Of a DNA stretch of 64,000 bases, positions 23,680 through 36,644 are shown one piece after another. The position numbers and the translations under genes are program-made. The notes under the pieces were generated by a model. It made no database searches. It was not told where the DNA came from and saw only the letters and a list, made by a program, of their open reading frames with translations. Numbering within the stretch: position 1 is the first letter of the stretch; every line of letters begins with the position of its first letter. The DNA is from Polytrichum commune (taxonomy: Eukaryota > Streptophyta > Polytrichopsida > Polytrichales > Polytrichaceae), in NCBI GenBank assembly GCA_950295325.1, contig OX485803.1, forward strand, positions 71,997,554 through 72,061,553. The letters run 5' to 3'.

Positions 23680-25060
23680 AAATATGATAAACAATGGATT
23701 CATTAAAGACATCAACATTCAAATTATAAGAATCGACAATAAACATTATACAAATTTGAGCTATCTTAGTACGTACAATATTGTTCATAGGTGTAATATC
23801 CATAAACTTTAGCCAAAATTCTTGTGATATCATGGCCAACGAGTGAAATATATTAGCCAAAATGATAAGATGTAAATATACTTGAATTGATCTAATTTTT
23901 CCAAAATAAACTTTGCAAAAAATGATTCACTTTCATCAACCTCTTGGAAACAAATAAGGATAGATTTTTGTGAATCACAAAGATAGTGATTGTCTGCCAC
24001 CTATACAACCAACGGATTTTGTGATAGCTACCTTAGATTATTTGCCCTTCACTTCAAGACTCTGTTGTTCTTCCTCCAGCAAGAACCACGCCCTCTAACT
24101 TTGCGTACACGTGAAATACCTCATCAAAAACATATATTTAAAATCTTACATCAAGATTTTACTTTAGTCATGTGTAACCCAAAAAAAACCAAGTCCCAAA
24201 ATTTGTCCTTTCCATAAATGTAGTATAAAAATACAATTATTGCCTCCAATATTTCTCCACACATTTCTAAGTCACGTCAACATCCTCAAACTTCCTAGTG
24301 CTTAGAAACACTAAAAAAAACTCTCACATTTTGAAGAACCTTTTAACTCACTAAGATCCAAGACCCCGAATGTTTACAAAAAGAAGGAAATGACTAAACA
24401 CCCTAACTTTCCTTCTTTTAATGTTCTTCCCTTGGACCCTTTTGGGCAATAGGAAGTCTTTGAGGTTAGGACACAAAGGTACCCTTGGCGGCTAAGGTCC
24501 AGCCACCGCTTAGCCCTAATCCATCTTTAAATTAATTTTATTCCACCCAGTCATCAACTAATCACTACTAGTACATAAAGAGACTCAACCGGCTCATATA
24601 ATTTGCTAAGTTTCAACCCCTAACCAACATATATTACGACACCGATGTGGCAGGCCCAAATAAACATATGGTGTTCATTTGAAGAGAATGCTCTATAAAT
24701 GCACTCACCTTGAAAGTTTTTAATCCCTAATTGGCGTAAATTGAACGGCCTCTCTTCTCTTTGCAGATTTTGCAAATGAGTTTGTCATTCGAGGCAAATA
24801 AATGCAATCATTGAAATTGATTCATCCATAACTTTTTCCATAGAATTTGGGCTAATTCCGCTTGGGAAGGGGCCACTTGATCTGGACCTGGGCCGTCAGC
24901 TAATCTCATGTTGTCACATGTAGAAGATAGGAAATTTAAATAATACACTTCACTAGATCTACCAAAGTAAGAGTTTTGGATCATATTCTATATTTTTGCC
25001 ATTGCAAGAACCTAATGCAATGAATACATCCCAATGACTTGCTTAAACTTGTGCTGATGA
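23680..25060. other. Non-coding spacer
   Basis: AT-rich with short lysine- and isoleucine-rich frames that show no motif. It may hold further decayed parts of the hAT pseudogene upstream on the minus strand, but I could not support any. Confidence 0.3.
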
Positions 25061-25069
25061 ACTTTTATT

Positions 25070-25796
25070 TTTCCCGTCTCAAGCCAATGACTGACAATTT
25101 TCCTTTGAGTGTGAAGCTCATATGACGATAAGTTAGGAGAGGGAGCATGGAAGACATTATTACGAGGACTTCTAAACATTTGAAGTAAATGTGCTTGCAC
25201 AAATGTCAAACTCCAGTGAACGGGGAGTTTGTGCAAGTGACTCTAATTGTTCCCTTTATGTTACTCTTGGAACTGCAAGCACACTTTAAGACTGTTAGCT
25301 TTAAAATTTTGCCTATGATTGTGAGGCTGACAAAATTGATAGAGTCACCTTCGTGAAGTTAAAGCTGCTTGGATTGAAGTTGGTGGATGCTAGGAGAGGG
25401 AGCAGAGCATAGATTATTAAGAGGACTTCCAAAGCTTTGAAAGTAAATGTACTCTCATAGATACAATGCTCCCGTGACTGGGAGTCTACACAGAAGACTC
25501 TGTAGTTAATCCTTTTGGTTTGCTCTTGCGATTATGTATTCAAGTACTCTTGATTGGTGGATGAAGACGTGGATTTCAAAACTTAAACAATTAATTTCCA
25601 TAAAAATGTGGAAAATCTATATTGATAACCTAGAGCGTGGACAACCAAGTAAGCTCATCTAATGACAAGTAGGTGAAGTTGTTGCTACTTGAATTGAGGT
25701 TCGTGGATATGAGGAGAGGGAGCAAGGAAGAGTTTATTACTTATGAGGACAACAAGAGACTTTGTAGTTGATCTGTTGGAACCACACATTGCTACT
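25070..25796. repeat. Diverged tandem repeat, three units of about 260-300 bp
   Basis: The block GGAGAGGGAGCA.GGAAGA…TTATTA..GAGGAC recurs at about 25137, 25393 and 25703. In the first two units it is followed by AAGTAAATGT and CTCC.GTGA.CGGGAGT. The third unit is shortened and ends where the hAT-like element at 25805 inserted. No coding function is evident. Confidence 0.55.
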
Positions 25797-25804
25797 AAAT
25801 TAGA
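25797..25804. repeat. 8-bp target duplication AAATTAGA, left
   Basis: Identical to 26659-26666. An 8-bp duplication is diagnostic of hAT transposition. Confidence 0.8.
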
Positions 25805-26658
25805 CAGGGTTGTCTATCGCGACGTCCTGCCACTGTCATGACGTCATGACGTGTCATGTCGGGGCGGACCCCTCCGTCACGACATAATAGGGTCCATGTA
25901 GGGTCATACTAGGGGGAAGCTAGTAGGGTGGGTAAAATACTTACCTTCTTGCCAAGGTGGCATCCAATGTGGCAGAAAAATCCGACGTGGATGTGCATAT
26001 TTCCCTTGCCAGGTAAATCATTTTGCCTTTGTGTTTATCATTCTGTTAAAATCAAAGTAGTAAAATATGACAAATGAGGGTGTGGGGGGGAGGGGAACGG
26101 AGCGGACGGGGATGGGAACGGGGGCGGGAACGGATGCGGACGGGGGGAACGCCGGATGGAGGGCCGGATGGGGTACGGATGGGGGCCGGATTGGGGGGGG
26201 ACCAGGTTCGGATTAGGGGGGACCGGGTTCGGATGGGGGGGGGGGGCGGGTTCGGATTAGGGGGAGCCCGGTTTGGATGGGGGGGGGACCGGGTTCGGAT
26301 GGGTGGGGGTGGGGGGGGGGGTCGGGTTCGGATGGGGGGGGGGGGGGGCGGATGGAGGTCGGATGGGGGGGCGGATGGGGGAGGGGAACGTAGGGAGCGG
26401 GGGGAACGGGGGGGGGGGGACGGGCGCTAGTAATTTTTTTCCCACTTTACCTCTACTTTGCTGACATGGCACCATACGTGGACATCGTAAATCCTACGTG
26501 TCCTGATTGGGGTAATGTAATTACACAAAAAAATACGGTAAAATTCAAGTTCGTCAGGATAAAGACGGCATCCGGCATAATGTCGTGACAGATACGTGTC
26601 GTGACGCCACGACATTATGTCGGGATTAGCCTCCGTCATGACACAATAGACAACCCTG
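25805..26658 (+). mobile_element. Non-autonomous hAT-like element, copy 1
   Basis: An 854-bp element with ends CAGGGTTGTCTAT (left) and its inverted copy (right), perfect 8-bp target duplications, and no transposase. Subterminal regions are rich in GTCGTGACG / CGTCATGACG words. The core (26066-26438) is a G-rich minisatellite. A second copy with the same right half lies at about 39836-40617. Transposition would require a hAT transposase in trans. Confidence 0.85.
26066..26438. repeat. G-rich minisatellite in hAT-like element
   Basis: Variants of GGGAACGGGGGCGGAC and GGGTTCGGATGGGGGG with runs of 5-10 G. The long open frames it gives on both strands (Gly/Arg-rich or Pro-rich) are composition artefacts, not genes. 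G-quadruplex formation is plausible from the G runs. Confidence 0.75.
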
Positions 26659-26666
26659 AAATTAGA
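26659..26666. repeat. 8-bp target duplication AAATTAGA, right
   Basis: Matches 25797-25804. Confidence 0.8.
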
Positions 26667-27309
26667 TGAAGAGTTGGATTTCAAAAAATGGACAATTGAG
26701 ACAATGGGCGATAAAACATCTCGGGCATTACAAAATAGCAATGCCCGAAGAGGCAAGCAAAAAAAAATGAAATATAAACAATTGAAATGTGGGGTTTAGG
26801 CCAGCACCGCGATGAGGCGATCAGCTCAAAGCAGAGCAAGGAGTAGAAGATTGGCAATGACTCCAACCAAGAGTCCAGAAATCCAGTAGTCCAACTTCAG
26901 CACTCACATAGACTCAAACAAACTCAGTCACTCAACGATTTAGCGATTCAAGATTTCAAGCACTCGAAATGCAAGTTGCGGTGGTTGTACCGCTGCGCGA
27001 GTCTACCAATTTGCTCCACCCTAAACCACAAGCTAGCAAGGCAACGGTAACTCCAAGTCTCCAACTATGCATAGTATTTTTTTTAAATTGAAAAATATAT
27101 GTATGGCCAGCTGCTGTCATGAAAAATGCCTTTCAATCGGTAATTTGTTGTGGATACTCCTAGGGCAATTTGCCTAAATGCCGACATTTTTTTTCTTCTA
27201 ATCGGCCCATTTCCGAAAACCTTTATCTTTCTTATGGAACCCCTTCCTAAACATTTCTATTTCATTTGGAAATTCTCAAAATCAACCATCCAGCTTGTAA
27301 CTAACTCCC
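26667..27309. other. Spacer, nothing recognised
   Basis: Continuation of the third tandem unit's flank, then AT-rich sequence without a coding frame. Confidence 0.3.
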
Positions 27310-27830
27310 GGCACTCCCCATTTATTGCTAGTGATCAAGGATCATGACCATTGCTTTCTATATTCTCTCACGGATTGAGAATTAAGTCGCGGTCCTATTT
27401 TGTTTACCCAGGGTCACCAAAAATAAGAGTGACCATGTTACATAATGGATGAGAAAGTGACATGGAATATTACATGTACAAAAATGAACAACAGTTAATG
27501 GTCACCCAAATTTTGCGGCAAGAGAACCCAAATAAGTTGTCCTGGCCTAAAATGAAGGTGAACATGTCATAAATTATATTTGCAAGAAAGGATATAATTT
27601 TAGCAGATTTTCCTTGTAGCTTAATTGTAATGGTAATAAATAAAAGCTACTTTCATGTTTAAGTCCCCTTTACCCAATGTCCCATGACCAAGGCTTTTAA
27701 TGAATCATTTTAGATTTGTTATGGTTATGGCTTTATACCACTACCATGACCATGAGAAATCCTAAATCATTTAATCTCACAACCCTTGGTCATATGTGTA
27801 AAATGGCCACAAGGTTCATGTACAATTTAG
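27310..27830 (+). repeat. Dispersed repeat D, copy 1
   Basis: Shares an ordered series of blocks with 50440-51245 and 52950-53510. The blocks are a CATGACCATTGCTTTCTA-type start, TTCTCTCA…GATTGAGAA, AGTGACATGGAAT, GAACCCAAATAAGTT, ACCATGACCATGAGAAATCC and CTCACAACCCTTGGTCAT. All three copies have the same orientation. No coding capacity; family unknown. Confidence 0.55.
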
Positions 27831-28640
27831 AAGTAAAAAGGTTGCACTTCTTATAATGAATAAGAAGGAGGCTTGCAATGAAGGGGAAGGTTACATAACA
27901 AGGAAGTGGAAGGTATCACATAAAAATAAGTAAGGGGATTGGTATAAACAAAAAGGCGGGCACATGGAGAGGGGTAAAGTTTCATGACACCTACCATGGA
28001 GGAGGTTGAAAACGCATAGAACCATTGTACGACATGGGGATCTCTTTTCCAAGTCAATTTGATCCCTAAATTTGGAGGTAAAGACCATGGTTTAGTCTAT
28101 GGGGAACCCAATTGGAATGAACTAAGAATAAACTCGGGAAGGGTTTTTTTTTTTGCCACGCCCCCTAGTGGGTGTCTGAACCGAATCTCCTTAAGAGGTG
28201 GTGAAATGCATCATGGGAAGATGAATGGGAGTTTATTGGGGTATTAATGTAATATAGGCATTGAATAAATGAAATTACCTCCTTGAAGTGGGGTCATGTC
28301 CAGTAGAGCTCAAGATTTGTCACCTTCCCACCTTAAAGAAACATCTCGAACTTCTTTGAAACATGTGTTGCGTTATGTTTTTGGTGATTCCTCCATAATT
28401 TATGGTGATCTTGAGCTCTTTATATTTTCTTCTCAATATCCTTAGGTTTACATTTCATGCATAAATTGAAGTGGAAGAATGAAGACATACTAAGTGTTGT
28501 TGAGAAGAACAACTAACGATTTGGGTGTGCTTGTGTTGTTAGGAAGGGAAATTAGCCAACATAAAGTTTATTGCCAAGAGTGGGAAAAGATTTGGGGACT
28601 GTGTATTTAGATTTGAAAGGGGCTCATGCAATGACATTAT
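27831..28640. other. Spacer before the first MULE copy
   Basis: No gene supported. Short frames on both strands lack motifs. Confidence 0.3.
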
Positions 28641-28877
28641 GGCATGAGGGGTGAGCAAAAATTCATGAGCAACAAGCAAAAATTCACGAGCGGTGAAGTG
28701 AAAATCTATAACTTATGTGACCTAAAACAGTGGATTTCAGGGAAATAAACGAATTTTTGGACTTATTACCACCGTTTTGAGATGACGTGGTGACAATAAC
28801 TACTCTAAGCAAAGCAATTAAGATTGGTTGATGTGTGGATTATACTAGTGCATGTAAAATGAAAAGGCAAAAATAAA

Positions 28878-29262
28878 TGAGAAGGATTTACGCACACCTA
28901 CGTAGTAAAGTCTTCTCTATATCCACCTACAGATTATTTCCTACTTTATCACTAGCTCATTTCATGATAGCACCAGGCAATGCAACCAACCGGATTCAAA
29001 CCTGGGTTGGTGCAGACCTTCTATTAGTCTCTTATAGTGTTCGCATCCATAGGTTGATGTCTCAAACTTTTTGTTGCCATCTATATATTGACTATTTAGG
29101 ATTGTTTTCCTCCACTCGACGCCATGTTGTCTAATTATCTAATTATGTTAACAATGTTAGTTAACTAAAATTAGTCTGATTCCTAATAGCTAACTTTAAT
29201 TTTTAATGGACCGTGACCCTTAATTCAAACTGCGAGCTGTATGGGTGGCTCATAGATAACAA
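28878..29262 (-). repeat. tRNA-derived SINE-like repeat, copy 1
   Basis: Shares its length with 47398-47694 in the same orientation. On the minus strand it contains a degenerate RNA polymerase III B box at 28992-29002 (GGTTTGAATCC), embedded in CAACC…GGTTGG. It ends in a shared TTAATTCAA…GAGC…TGGCTCA segment. An A box is not clear. No protein is encoded. Confidence 0.5.
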
Positions 29263-29735
29263 ATGTGAATAATGTTTTTTGAAATACTTATATGTCTTAC
29301 TTAGAGTATATCAAATTAAAATAAATTGTTCCAACAACGTACAAAATATGTAAAGAAAATAAATTAGTTCAACAAAGTTTACAATTACAAATGTTCAAAA
29401 TGAGGATGATATAATTTCAAAAATTTAGGAAATAAATGGAATGGATAATAAGTTCACAACATAATACCATCCACATTTACATGAATCTCACAACATTTTA
29501 TTTTTGAATGAAATGTTGATTAAACCACTAGGTAACTATCTTGGAGATAAAACGATCAATTCCAAAGTCCCCAAAAAATATACTATGGACATAAAATACA
29601 GTTAGCAATTCCGTTAAGAAAGAGACGTTTTATCTTGTTGAAGCTAAGAGATGTAGCATGAATGAAATGGTTTTCATTGAGTTGCATGCCACAAACAATA
29701 CAGTAAACATAGTACAAATGCTTTCAACTATAATA
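29263..29735. other. 3' flank of transposase remnant
   Basis: AT-rich, no coding frame. Lies between the SINE-like repeat and the 3' end of the minus-strand transposase. Confidence 0.3.
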
Positions 29736-31778
29736 TTATCCGCAATTCTTGAATTTGATTATCATCTGCTGAAAATCGATATAGGAACATTCTGGAAAAG
29801 ACCCTATGCTCACCTTGTACTCTTTGGCCTCACTCCTGTGCTTAGACACCAAGTCAATGACCGCTCCAATTCCAGGGCTAGGAATAAGAATGACATTAGA
29901 AATTTCAACATCAACAAGAGTAGAAGATTCCCACCTACTCAATTGCGCAACAAAGATATCTCGCCTTAAATTGCAATGAGTGGTTTTGCCATTTTTATAA
30001 AGGAGGTATTTCAAAGGATCAACTTGTTCGGAAATGTTTTGAATTTGTACAGCAATGACCTCATTATTGCCATAAAAAAGTTCTTGTGCCATATGTTGCC
30101 TCTGTTGGAACTAGAAGCCAGTTTCTTCAAGCGTTATAATCTCATGAGCGGTAAGGTTGGTTCTTTTTTGAACCGGCCAAACATGAGGAACATCAATACA
30201 AGATTTGACCCACTTGCGTCAAGTACCTTTGACATACCTTGCAATATTGTTAGGGCAGAAGGAAACGAACTGCTCGATATCTTGGTTTTTGCTCCGCATA
30301 TGTAAAATTCTAAAATATGTAGGGGCAAGAATTGACAATAATATCTTATGAGTGCATTTTTGCCCAGTCCTAGCCTACACCGTAAAACAACTCTTCTTTC
30401 CCACAAATGGCACTCGACGAATATGCCATTGTTAAACATCGCAGTCACTTTCCTGAACTACAATGACATGATGGACTGGCTCTGCAACATTGGATGTTTG
30501 GTTCCCAATAGATAATGGAAGAACATCAACTTTAAGATCATGCTCTACAAATGCTAAAGAAGAGTCATGCAACTTTGTCTTCAAAGCCTTTGCAGGAGTT
30601 TTTGGGTAAGAAAAATTGATCTTATCGAAACGATGTGAATCATCATCCACGCTTGGTTCTATATGAAGGCGTCGCTTGGCAGAGCCAAATACTTCTTCAC
30701 CAATATATTGTGGGATGTTAACTAGAAAGTCATTTGAACCCGGAAGTTTTTCCATAGCCTTGAAAATAGAAGATAGATTTCATTTTTGTTGGCAATTCGC
30801 AGACAAAGTTCTTCCTTTGTAAGACTAGTGCCAGACGTTTTGCTAGTAAAAAATGCGTTATATCTGGTATATTAAATGAATGCGCGTGAAAAATCATCAA
30901 CAGTTGCTTCATAAATATTGTCCCTTTGTTTTCATGATTGTTTGGTCCAAGAGCCGTGAATTGTTTCGGACAAATTACATAATGGCATCTCTGCCTTCTC
31001 CTCATCTGAAATATCCTATTAAAAAATAGATGTACAATTAGGCAGTATTCATATTGCAGGAATACCATAAGCGTGGACACCAACAAGACAATGTGCAAAG
31101 AGATATAAATACTTACAAGATGCATATAGCCTCCCCATTGATGATAGCAAAAACCCTAAACCCTAAGCCTACACCGTTAAATCCATGCCATAAGTAGGCT
31201 TGAACATCATGAATTTCCGATATCATATCACAAAGAACAATAGTCATCACTTTGCAATAATGAGAGTCATATACATGGCATGCAAAGGTCGTGTAACGCT
31301 TGACACGTTTTACGTGGTCAAACATGACCCATGCATCTTGTAAATCACCACTTGGCTGCATTCTTCGAACCAAGACAACCCTTGAGCCAAGGCCAACCTC
31401 TGACATTTTGAAAACAAACACTTTGTCTCTCTTCTTTCTTTGGCCTGGAAATCTGTTCACCTGCACAAATAGCCAACGAGTTGTTTCCCGCAATTTGCAT
31501 ACACTATCAATGACACCATTCCTACCCATTCGCTTGAATTTGCAAACATTATGGCGTAGTGTAGGATTTGTGAAACTCTCAAACTTGTACATCACTTCTT
31601 GCATCTCAATATCAGATATAAGCAATGGTTTTTCTCCATCGTTGCTAATGAGTTGGTCCCTTAAGAACTCAATGCTTGTTGATATAGCAATTGATGACGG
31701 CGATGCTTTGGGTATTGTGAGCCCAATATTGTGTGATCCCCCCGAGACAACAATATTCTCATTTGAATCAATAATCAT
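29736..31778 (-). pseudogene. MULE transposase, copy 1, catalytic core deleted
   Basis: Homologue of the transposase at 43305-47188. The N-terminal exon (31778-31117) aligns through VNRFPGQRKKRDKVFVFKM, GDLQDAWVMFDHVKR and the first catalytic region VLCDMISE, then jumps straight to the exon end (WGGYMHL in another frame). This removes the second Asp, the C…H motif and the region of the Glu. The intron 31016-31116 (GTAAGT…TAG) sits at the same place as in copy 2. The following exon starts DISDEEKAEMPLCNLSETI and continues through FGSAKRRLHIEPSVDDDSHR. The C terminus near 29736-29880 keeps PSPGIGAVIDLVSKH, but the SWIM finger is degenerate (ECSYIDF instead of HCTCPDL). Many frameshifts; inactive. 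Confidence 0.8.
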
Positions 31779-31899
31779 CAGATATTGATTATTTTTTTAC
31801 ATTGTCTCAATGGACAATATTCACATCGGATTTTATTGGTGGACCTCTTGAAGGTGTGACCAAACAACGCAAAAATGTAAAGTATATTTTTAATTTATA
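31779..31899. promoter_or_regulatory. Divergent promoter region, copy 1 (inferred)
   Basis: Short AT-rich interval between the divergently arranged transposase and methyltransferase-like genes. No defined box stands out; inferred from position only. Confidence 0.25.
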
Positions 31900-34800
31900 T
31901 TGAACATTTTAAATAATATTTCTATTAATGTATTTTTTCAATTTTCTAATACGAATATGATTTTTATGCAAAGTGAAAAAAACGTTATTCATGAAGGATT
32001 GTGGACACCACCACCTACATTGGAAAATCCAACTGAACATGAAGAAAAATCCATCAAGTATACAAAAATGAAACTCTTGGAGCGAAAACAAAAAATCAAT
32101 TCAACATTAAGTGATATATGTGTCGTATAATATCATGTGCCTATCTCTTTATGTCGAATGATTGACATGGAGGTGGTAAAGTCTGCTTTGGACGATGATG
32201 TAGTAATTTTATCGCATTCTTTTTCTCAATGATTATAATCCAGGAACAACTCATTTTATGTCTCAGTTGATCATAAAGAGGGATACACAATTGATGTCAA
32301 TATAATCATAGTGAATGTTAGGGATGAAATATGAAAGAAAAAAATGAAGAATTTGAATCGTATTTGACAGATCATGATTTGGATGCTTTCAAAAATTAAA
32401 TGTTCCATATATGGTATGAAATTCATTGTTTTAAAGCGTGGTATAATACCAAAGAGATAAAAGCGAGTGGTGTTGAATATCATGTAAGCCTTAAATCGAT
32501 AATTATTGATGGAAGAAAGGCAAATCACTCTATTATCACATCTCTTTGCAATGATATCAACATGTAAGTATTTATTTTATTTTATTTTATTTTGAAATGT
32601 TGAAGACCAACAAAAAAAAATGTTGTTAAACCCTTCTTCATTCATACACTCTTCAAAGTGGCAAAATATGGAAGTCAACCACTTGAATGGTGGGAATGAA
32701 TGATTAATCCAAAGCAAATGGCTTTGTGCAAAAAGAGCAAATCAACATCCAAAAAGTGGTATAATATCACATGAGAGGTTTTGGTCGAACATATTTACAA
32801 TATACTTTTTGGTGATTCTTTGAATTTTTGACTATGTTATTTCATATTTTTAGATGAATTTTATTATTCTATACTCATCAATAATTTATATTGTACAGAG
32901 CGAAATTGAGGACGAGATTGTAAAGCAACTGAAAACTATATCAATTTGAAAGATGCAGATTACATCGGATTGCAGTGTCACCATCGATCAAAACCAAAAA
33001 ACGGTCAACATTGGTTAAAATTGTAGTCATCGCTAACCCCAAAAAAATGTACAAAGTTTTATTAGTGAAATTAAAAAAACACTATGACAAAAACGAAGAC
33101 AATGTGCACATGACCCTTGATCGCCTCCATCGTCTTTGTCAATCTCAAGTTGACTCCACAGAGAAAACAAAATGGCTAAAGTTGTGGAATGTTGATGATG
33201 ACACAAAACATGCTACATTTTTTCCTTCAGAACTTGGCGGAAATGGCGCATTGGATCCATGGCTGAGGAGAAAAAACATTTTGGTGGCAAGTATTTATAT
33301 TTGAAATTTATTATTTGATATGTGATGTGTTTATGTACTATAAATGTTTTTTATATTAAGTGTTTTTTCTTTATATTATAAAGCTCAAACAAGATGCACA
33401 AAAAAAAATCAACTACTATATCAATCATGATAATATAACAGAACGATTGGGGATGGATAATATGACTCCGGATATTCCGGATGTTGTCTCATATATTACA
33501 ACATGGGAGAAAAATTTGAAGACATGGCATTTTTAGTGGAAATACCCACTAAGGTGAATGCAAAGACTGTGTGGAGGAACAACATATGGAAAGACCAACC
33601 AGGTTCTACTGCAATCATGTGTCATATAATTTATTGCTACATTAAATTCATCTTGATTGCAACTGGAAAACTTCAAGGTCGTCCATCATGGTAGTCTTCT
33701 CGGACATTTGCTGAAGGAATATTTTGGAACGCTGAACAAAGAAAATGGCCATCAACACATTGTGAAGGGGGGGATGGTATCTGGACCTTTCCAATGGTTC
33801 TTTACCAGAAGAAGAATTTTTTTTGTTTTAATATTGCAATGCAAGAGTTGAGGAACAAAGAAGTGTTGGTATTAATGTGGGTGAAATGCCAACACTTCAA
33901 CAAAACAACCATCGGAGTCCTTCAATCCACATATTCAATTGAGGAAAAAAATAAAATAATCCATGAGGATAATGACGAATAAGATATTGTTGCAGATCCA
34001 AAGCCACCAACTGGCCGAATGTCATCAAGATCTCAAATTGCAACTGTGCCAAAACCGGGAAAAAATCTTAATTTTATTCCTAAGGTAGGCTTTGTCAAAG
34101 GTGATTGGTACAATTGTCATGTTTTTTTATGAAAAACACAAAAAATCTAGTAATTTCAAAAAGTTAATGTCATGGATGAAAGATGTTTCTTTGGGAAAAA
34201 TAAACAATGTCAATAGAATTGTTGCTAAAGCATGTGTGGATTTGATTATCGTTGAGATTCTAGATGGAATGCCAATCCACGGTATTAACGAAGGCCAAAT
34301 TATTCCTTCTTGGATGTAATTGAAGACAAATGAGTGGTGGGAGACGTTGTTTGATTTTTTTGGAATCAATACTCTCAGACAATGGTTGCACGCTTATCAT
34401 GCGCAATGCAAAGATGACAAGACTCCAAGAAAAAATTATGAGTTATGCACTAGGGACCAGAGATTGTCCAACAAATTTTTTTTTAAGGGAGCATGTCAAA
34501 TCATTCACGATCGTGAACTCTTTACCACAAGATGCTCCTAATGGTGTACAAACTATTATTTCCAACATTCTTCTCTTGAAGAAACCATCTAGTTCATTTG
34601 CCCTTTCAGACGTTGCTAGCTACATTGATCCATTTGTGGACATCAAACAATTGGATGTTTTGTTCAATCAAATAACGAACACAAACATGTGTTTGAAACA
34701 ATGTAGACAACCTTGGAGGGGAGCTAAAGAAAAAAAATCCTTTGTGTCATGTAACAACTCATTGAAGCATGCTCTCCATTACATGGTCATGTATTGGATT

Positions 34801-34937
34801 TGATAGTGGGTACAGGTGCAAGTTTTCATGCTGCAAAAGAAAGTGAAAGACACATTTTTGATTTTGAAGCAGATGAAGAAATACACATGGGGTTATTGGA
34901 TGCTTCATTTCAAAGTTTGAATGTTGAAGCACCCAAT

Positions 34938-34942
34938 GTATC
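34938..34942. repeat. GTATC target duplication, left of LTR B
   Basis: Identical to 36640-36644. Confidence 0.8.
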
Positions 34943-36244
34943 TGTCAGCCCCAAACCCACACCCTTGAGCGTCCTAGTCCCGGTATAGGAATGAGGTCGA
35001 CATGTCTCAATAGATCCTTACTTAGCCTCCGATCTCCACATTTCACCCACAACATAATTGAACTATTCTCTTTATTTCAAGACACGAGGTACTCAGTATT
35101 TAGAAATACTCTCACACCTTGTGGCAACACCAAGACACACTTCTCAACTAAATCCAATCCACACCTAAGCTTCCAACCCAACCTACTCTACTCTCCAATG
35201 CAACCCAAGCCTAATGCCAATTAAGCCCTATCACCCTTAATTAGCTTGCCCTAGTATGAGTTGTCTTCCCAATGTCACCCTCAGCCACCCCACACTATTG
35301 AGTCACTTAACTAACCTACACTACATTATAAAGGCATTAAGGTTACCCAAATCACACATTTGGTTTGCCCTTGTCCATGAATCATTATGCCTCCTCATCC
35401 ACCTAATACCCAGCTAATGTTTTACTTAGCCCTACAACCCAGGTCACTAATCCCTGGACCAGTGAGAACTTGACTCCCCTTCGGCATGAGTCCAGCTCCA
35501 GCTCCGCTAGACAGAGCTTCCTCCCCTGTTTCACAAACCCAACAGATGCCTACAGTCTTAGCTGGATCTCCCGTGGTTAACCCAACCTGGTGGCGGTTGT
35601 GACTTAAACCCAAAAAACGACCTTCCTCTTACCAATCTCTGCTGAACGGAACGTTTCTCTACAGATTTCGACCAGTGAGCTACTCCGAGCTTGGCCAATT
35701 CGAATCTCCTGTCGATGTAAATATCCAGCAACCACATTCGATGAAGGACCGCGGTTCAGATTCGTAATTAGCCTCGAAGCTGGTTACACATTTCTCCTAT
35801 CCACTCCCCCTCGCCTGAATCTCGTAGTCTACTGCCATATTCTTGCATCCTCGAACTTCATTCATTGCCTGATCCAATTACCCACCTCTGGTTTGGCTTG
35901 TATCGCTGCATGAGGTTCCAGTGGTAATCACACATGATTCCCTTCTGCGTTGTCAATCCCTACTTCGCCCTCGGGCTACCTGCTCACTGGCGAATTCAAC
36001 CAGCTCAACCTTAACTTCTGTGTTGGACAGTCCACCCTCTTCCTAAACCATCCCGAATTCCCTGTTTGCTCCCGTTTTACGACCTCCCGACCTCTTCCCA
36101 CATTGGCACAGAGGCCCAAAAGTCCTTACCCAAGATGCGCACTTTGAGCTGTACCCATACTTCCCACTCCTGGGGTCTGGGCCAACCACCGAATTCCCAA
36201 CCAGCGCATCTCTACCACCTTCAGCCGCCCCCTGTGGCCGCAAG

Positions 36245-36281
<37 letters not shown>

Positions 36282-36639
36282 TTCCAACCGCCTCCACATC
36301 CAGTCCAGGGGCCCGGAAAAGGTTAGGGTCCACAGTGGCACACCCCTCAAATGGCCAGTGGCCTCGCCGTTAATGGCCATGAGTCTCGTCCAACCCTTGA
36401 ACCCTAGCTTGAGGCTTTAAAGCTCAATTCCCACATTTTCACTAACTAATCCCCACTTACTTGCTAATACACTCTCTAAGCCCAAACAACTCTACTTTTA
36501 ATATAAAATTCAACTTCACAAGAAACTAACTAACTATTCACTCTTTTTATGTTTTAGAGTTTTCATAACAAAACCGAATCCTAATTTTAATGACTTCTAA
36601 GATCTAAGACACATATGAGCATATGATTTTGGGCTCATA
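34943..36639 (+). mobile_element. Solo LTR, family B, copy B
   Basis: A 1697-bp LTR starting TGTCAGCCCCAAACCCACAC and ending TTTTGGGCTCATA, with perfect 5-bp target duplications. The middle is GC-richer and includes a (GA)n microsatellite at about 36246-36279. It is inserted in the coding part of the methyltransferase-like pseudogene. No internal region, so solo. Confidence 0.85.
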
Positions 36640-36644
36640 GTATC
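36640..36644. repeat. GTATC target duplication, right of LTR B
   Basis: Matches 34938-34942; the interrupted reading frame continues from here. Confidence 0.8.

Noticed and set aside
26074..26475. Gly-rich (plus) and Pro-rich (minus) open frames of 60-118 codons
   Set aside because: Composition artefacts of the G-rich minisatellite at 26066-26438.
28992..29002. Possible tRNA gene (B-box-like sequence, minus strand; also 47512-47522)
   Set aside because: Only the B box is convincing. No cloverleaf stems or anticodon arm can be drawn, so it is listed as a SINE-like repeat.
36043..36380. Overlapping frames around a (GA)n tract
   Set aside because: Microsatellite-driven Arg-Glu or Ser-Leu repeats inside a solo LTR.
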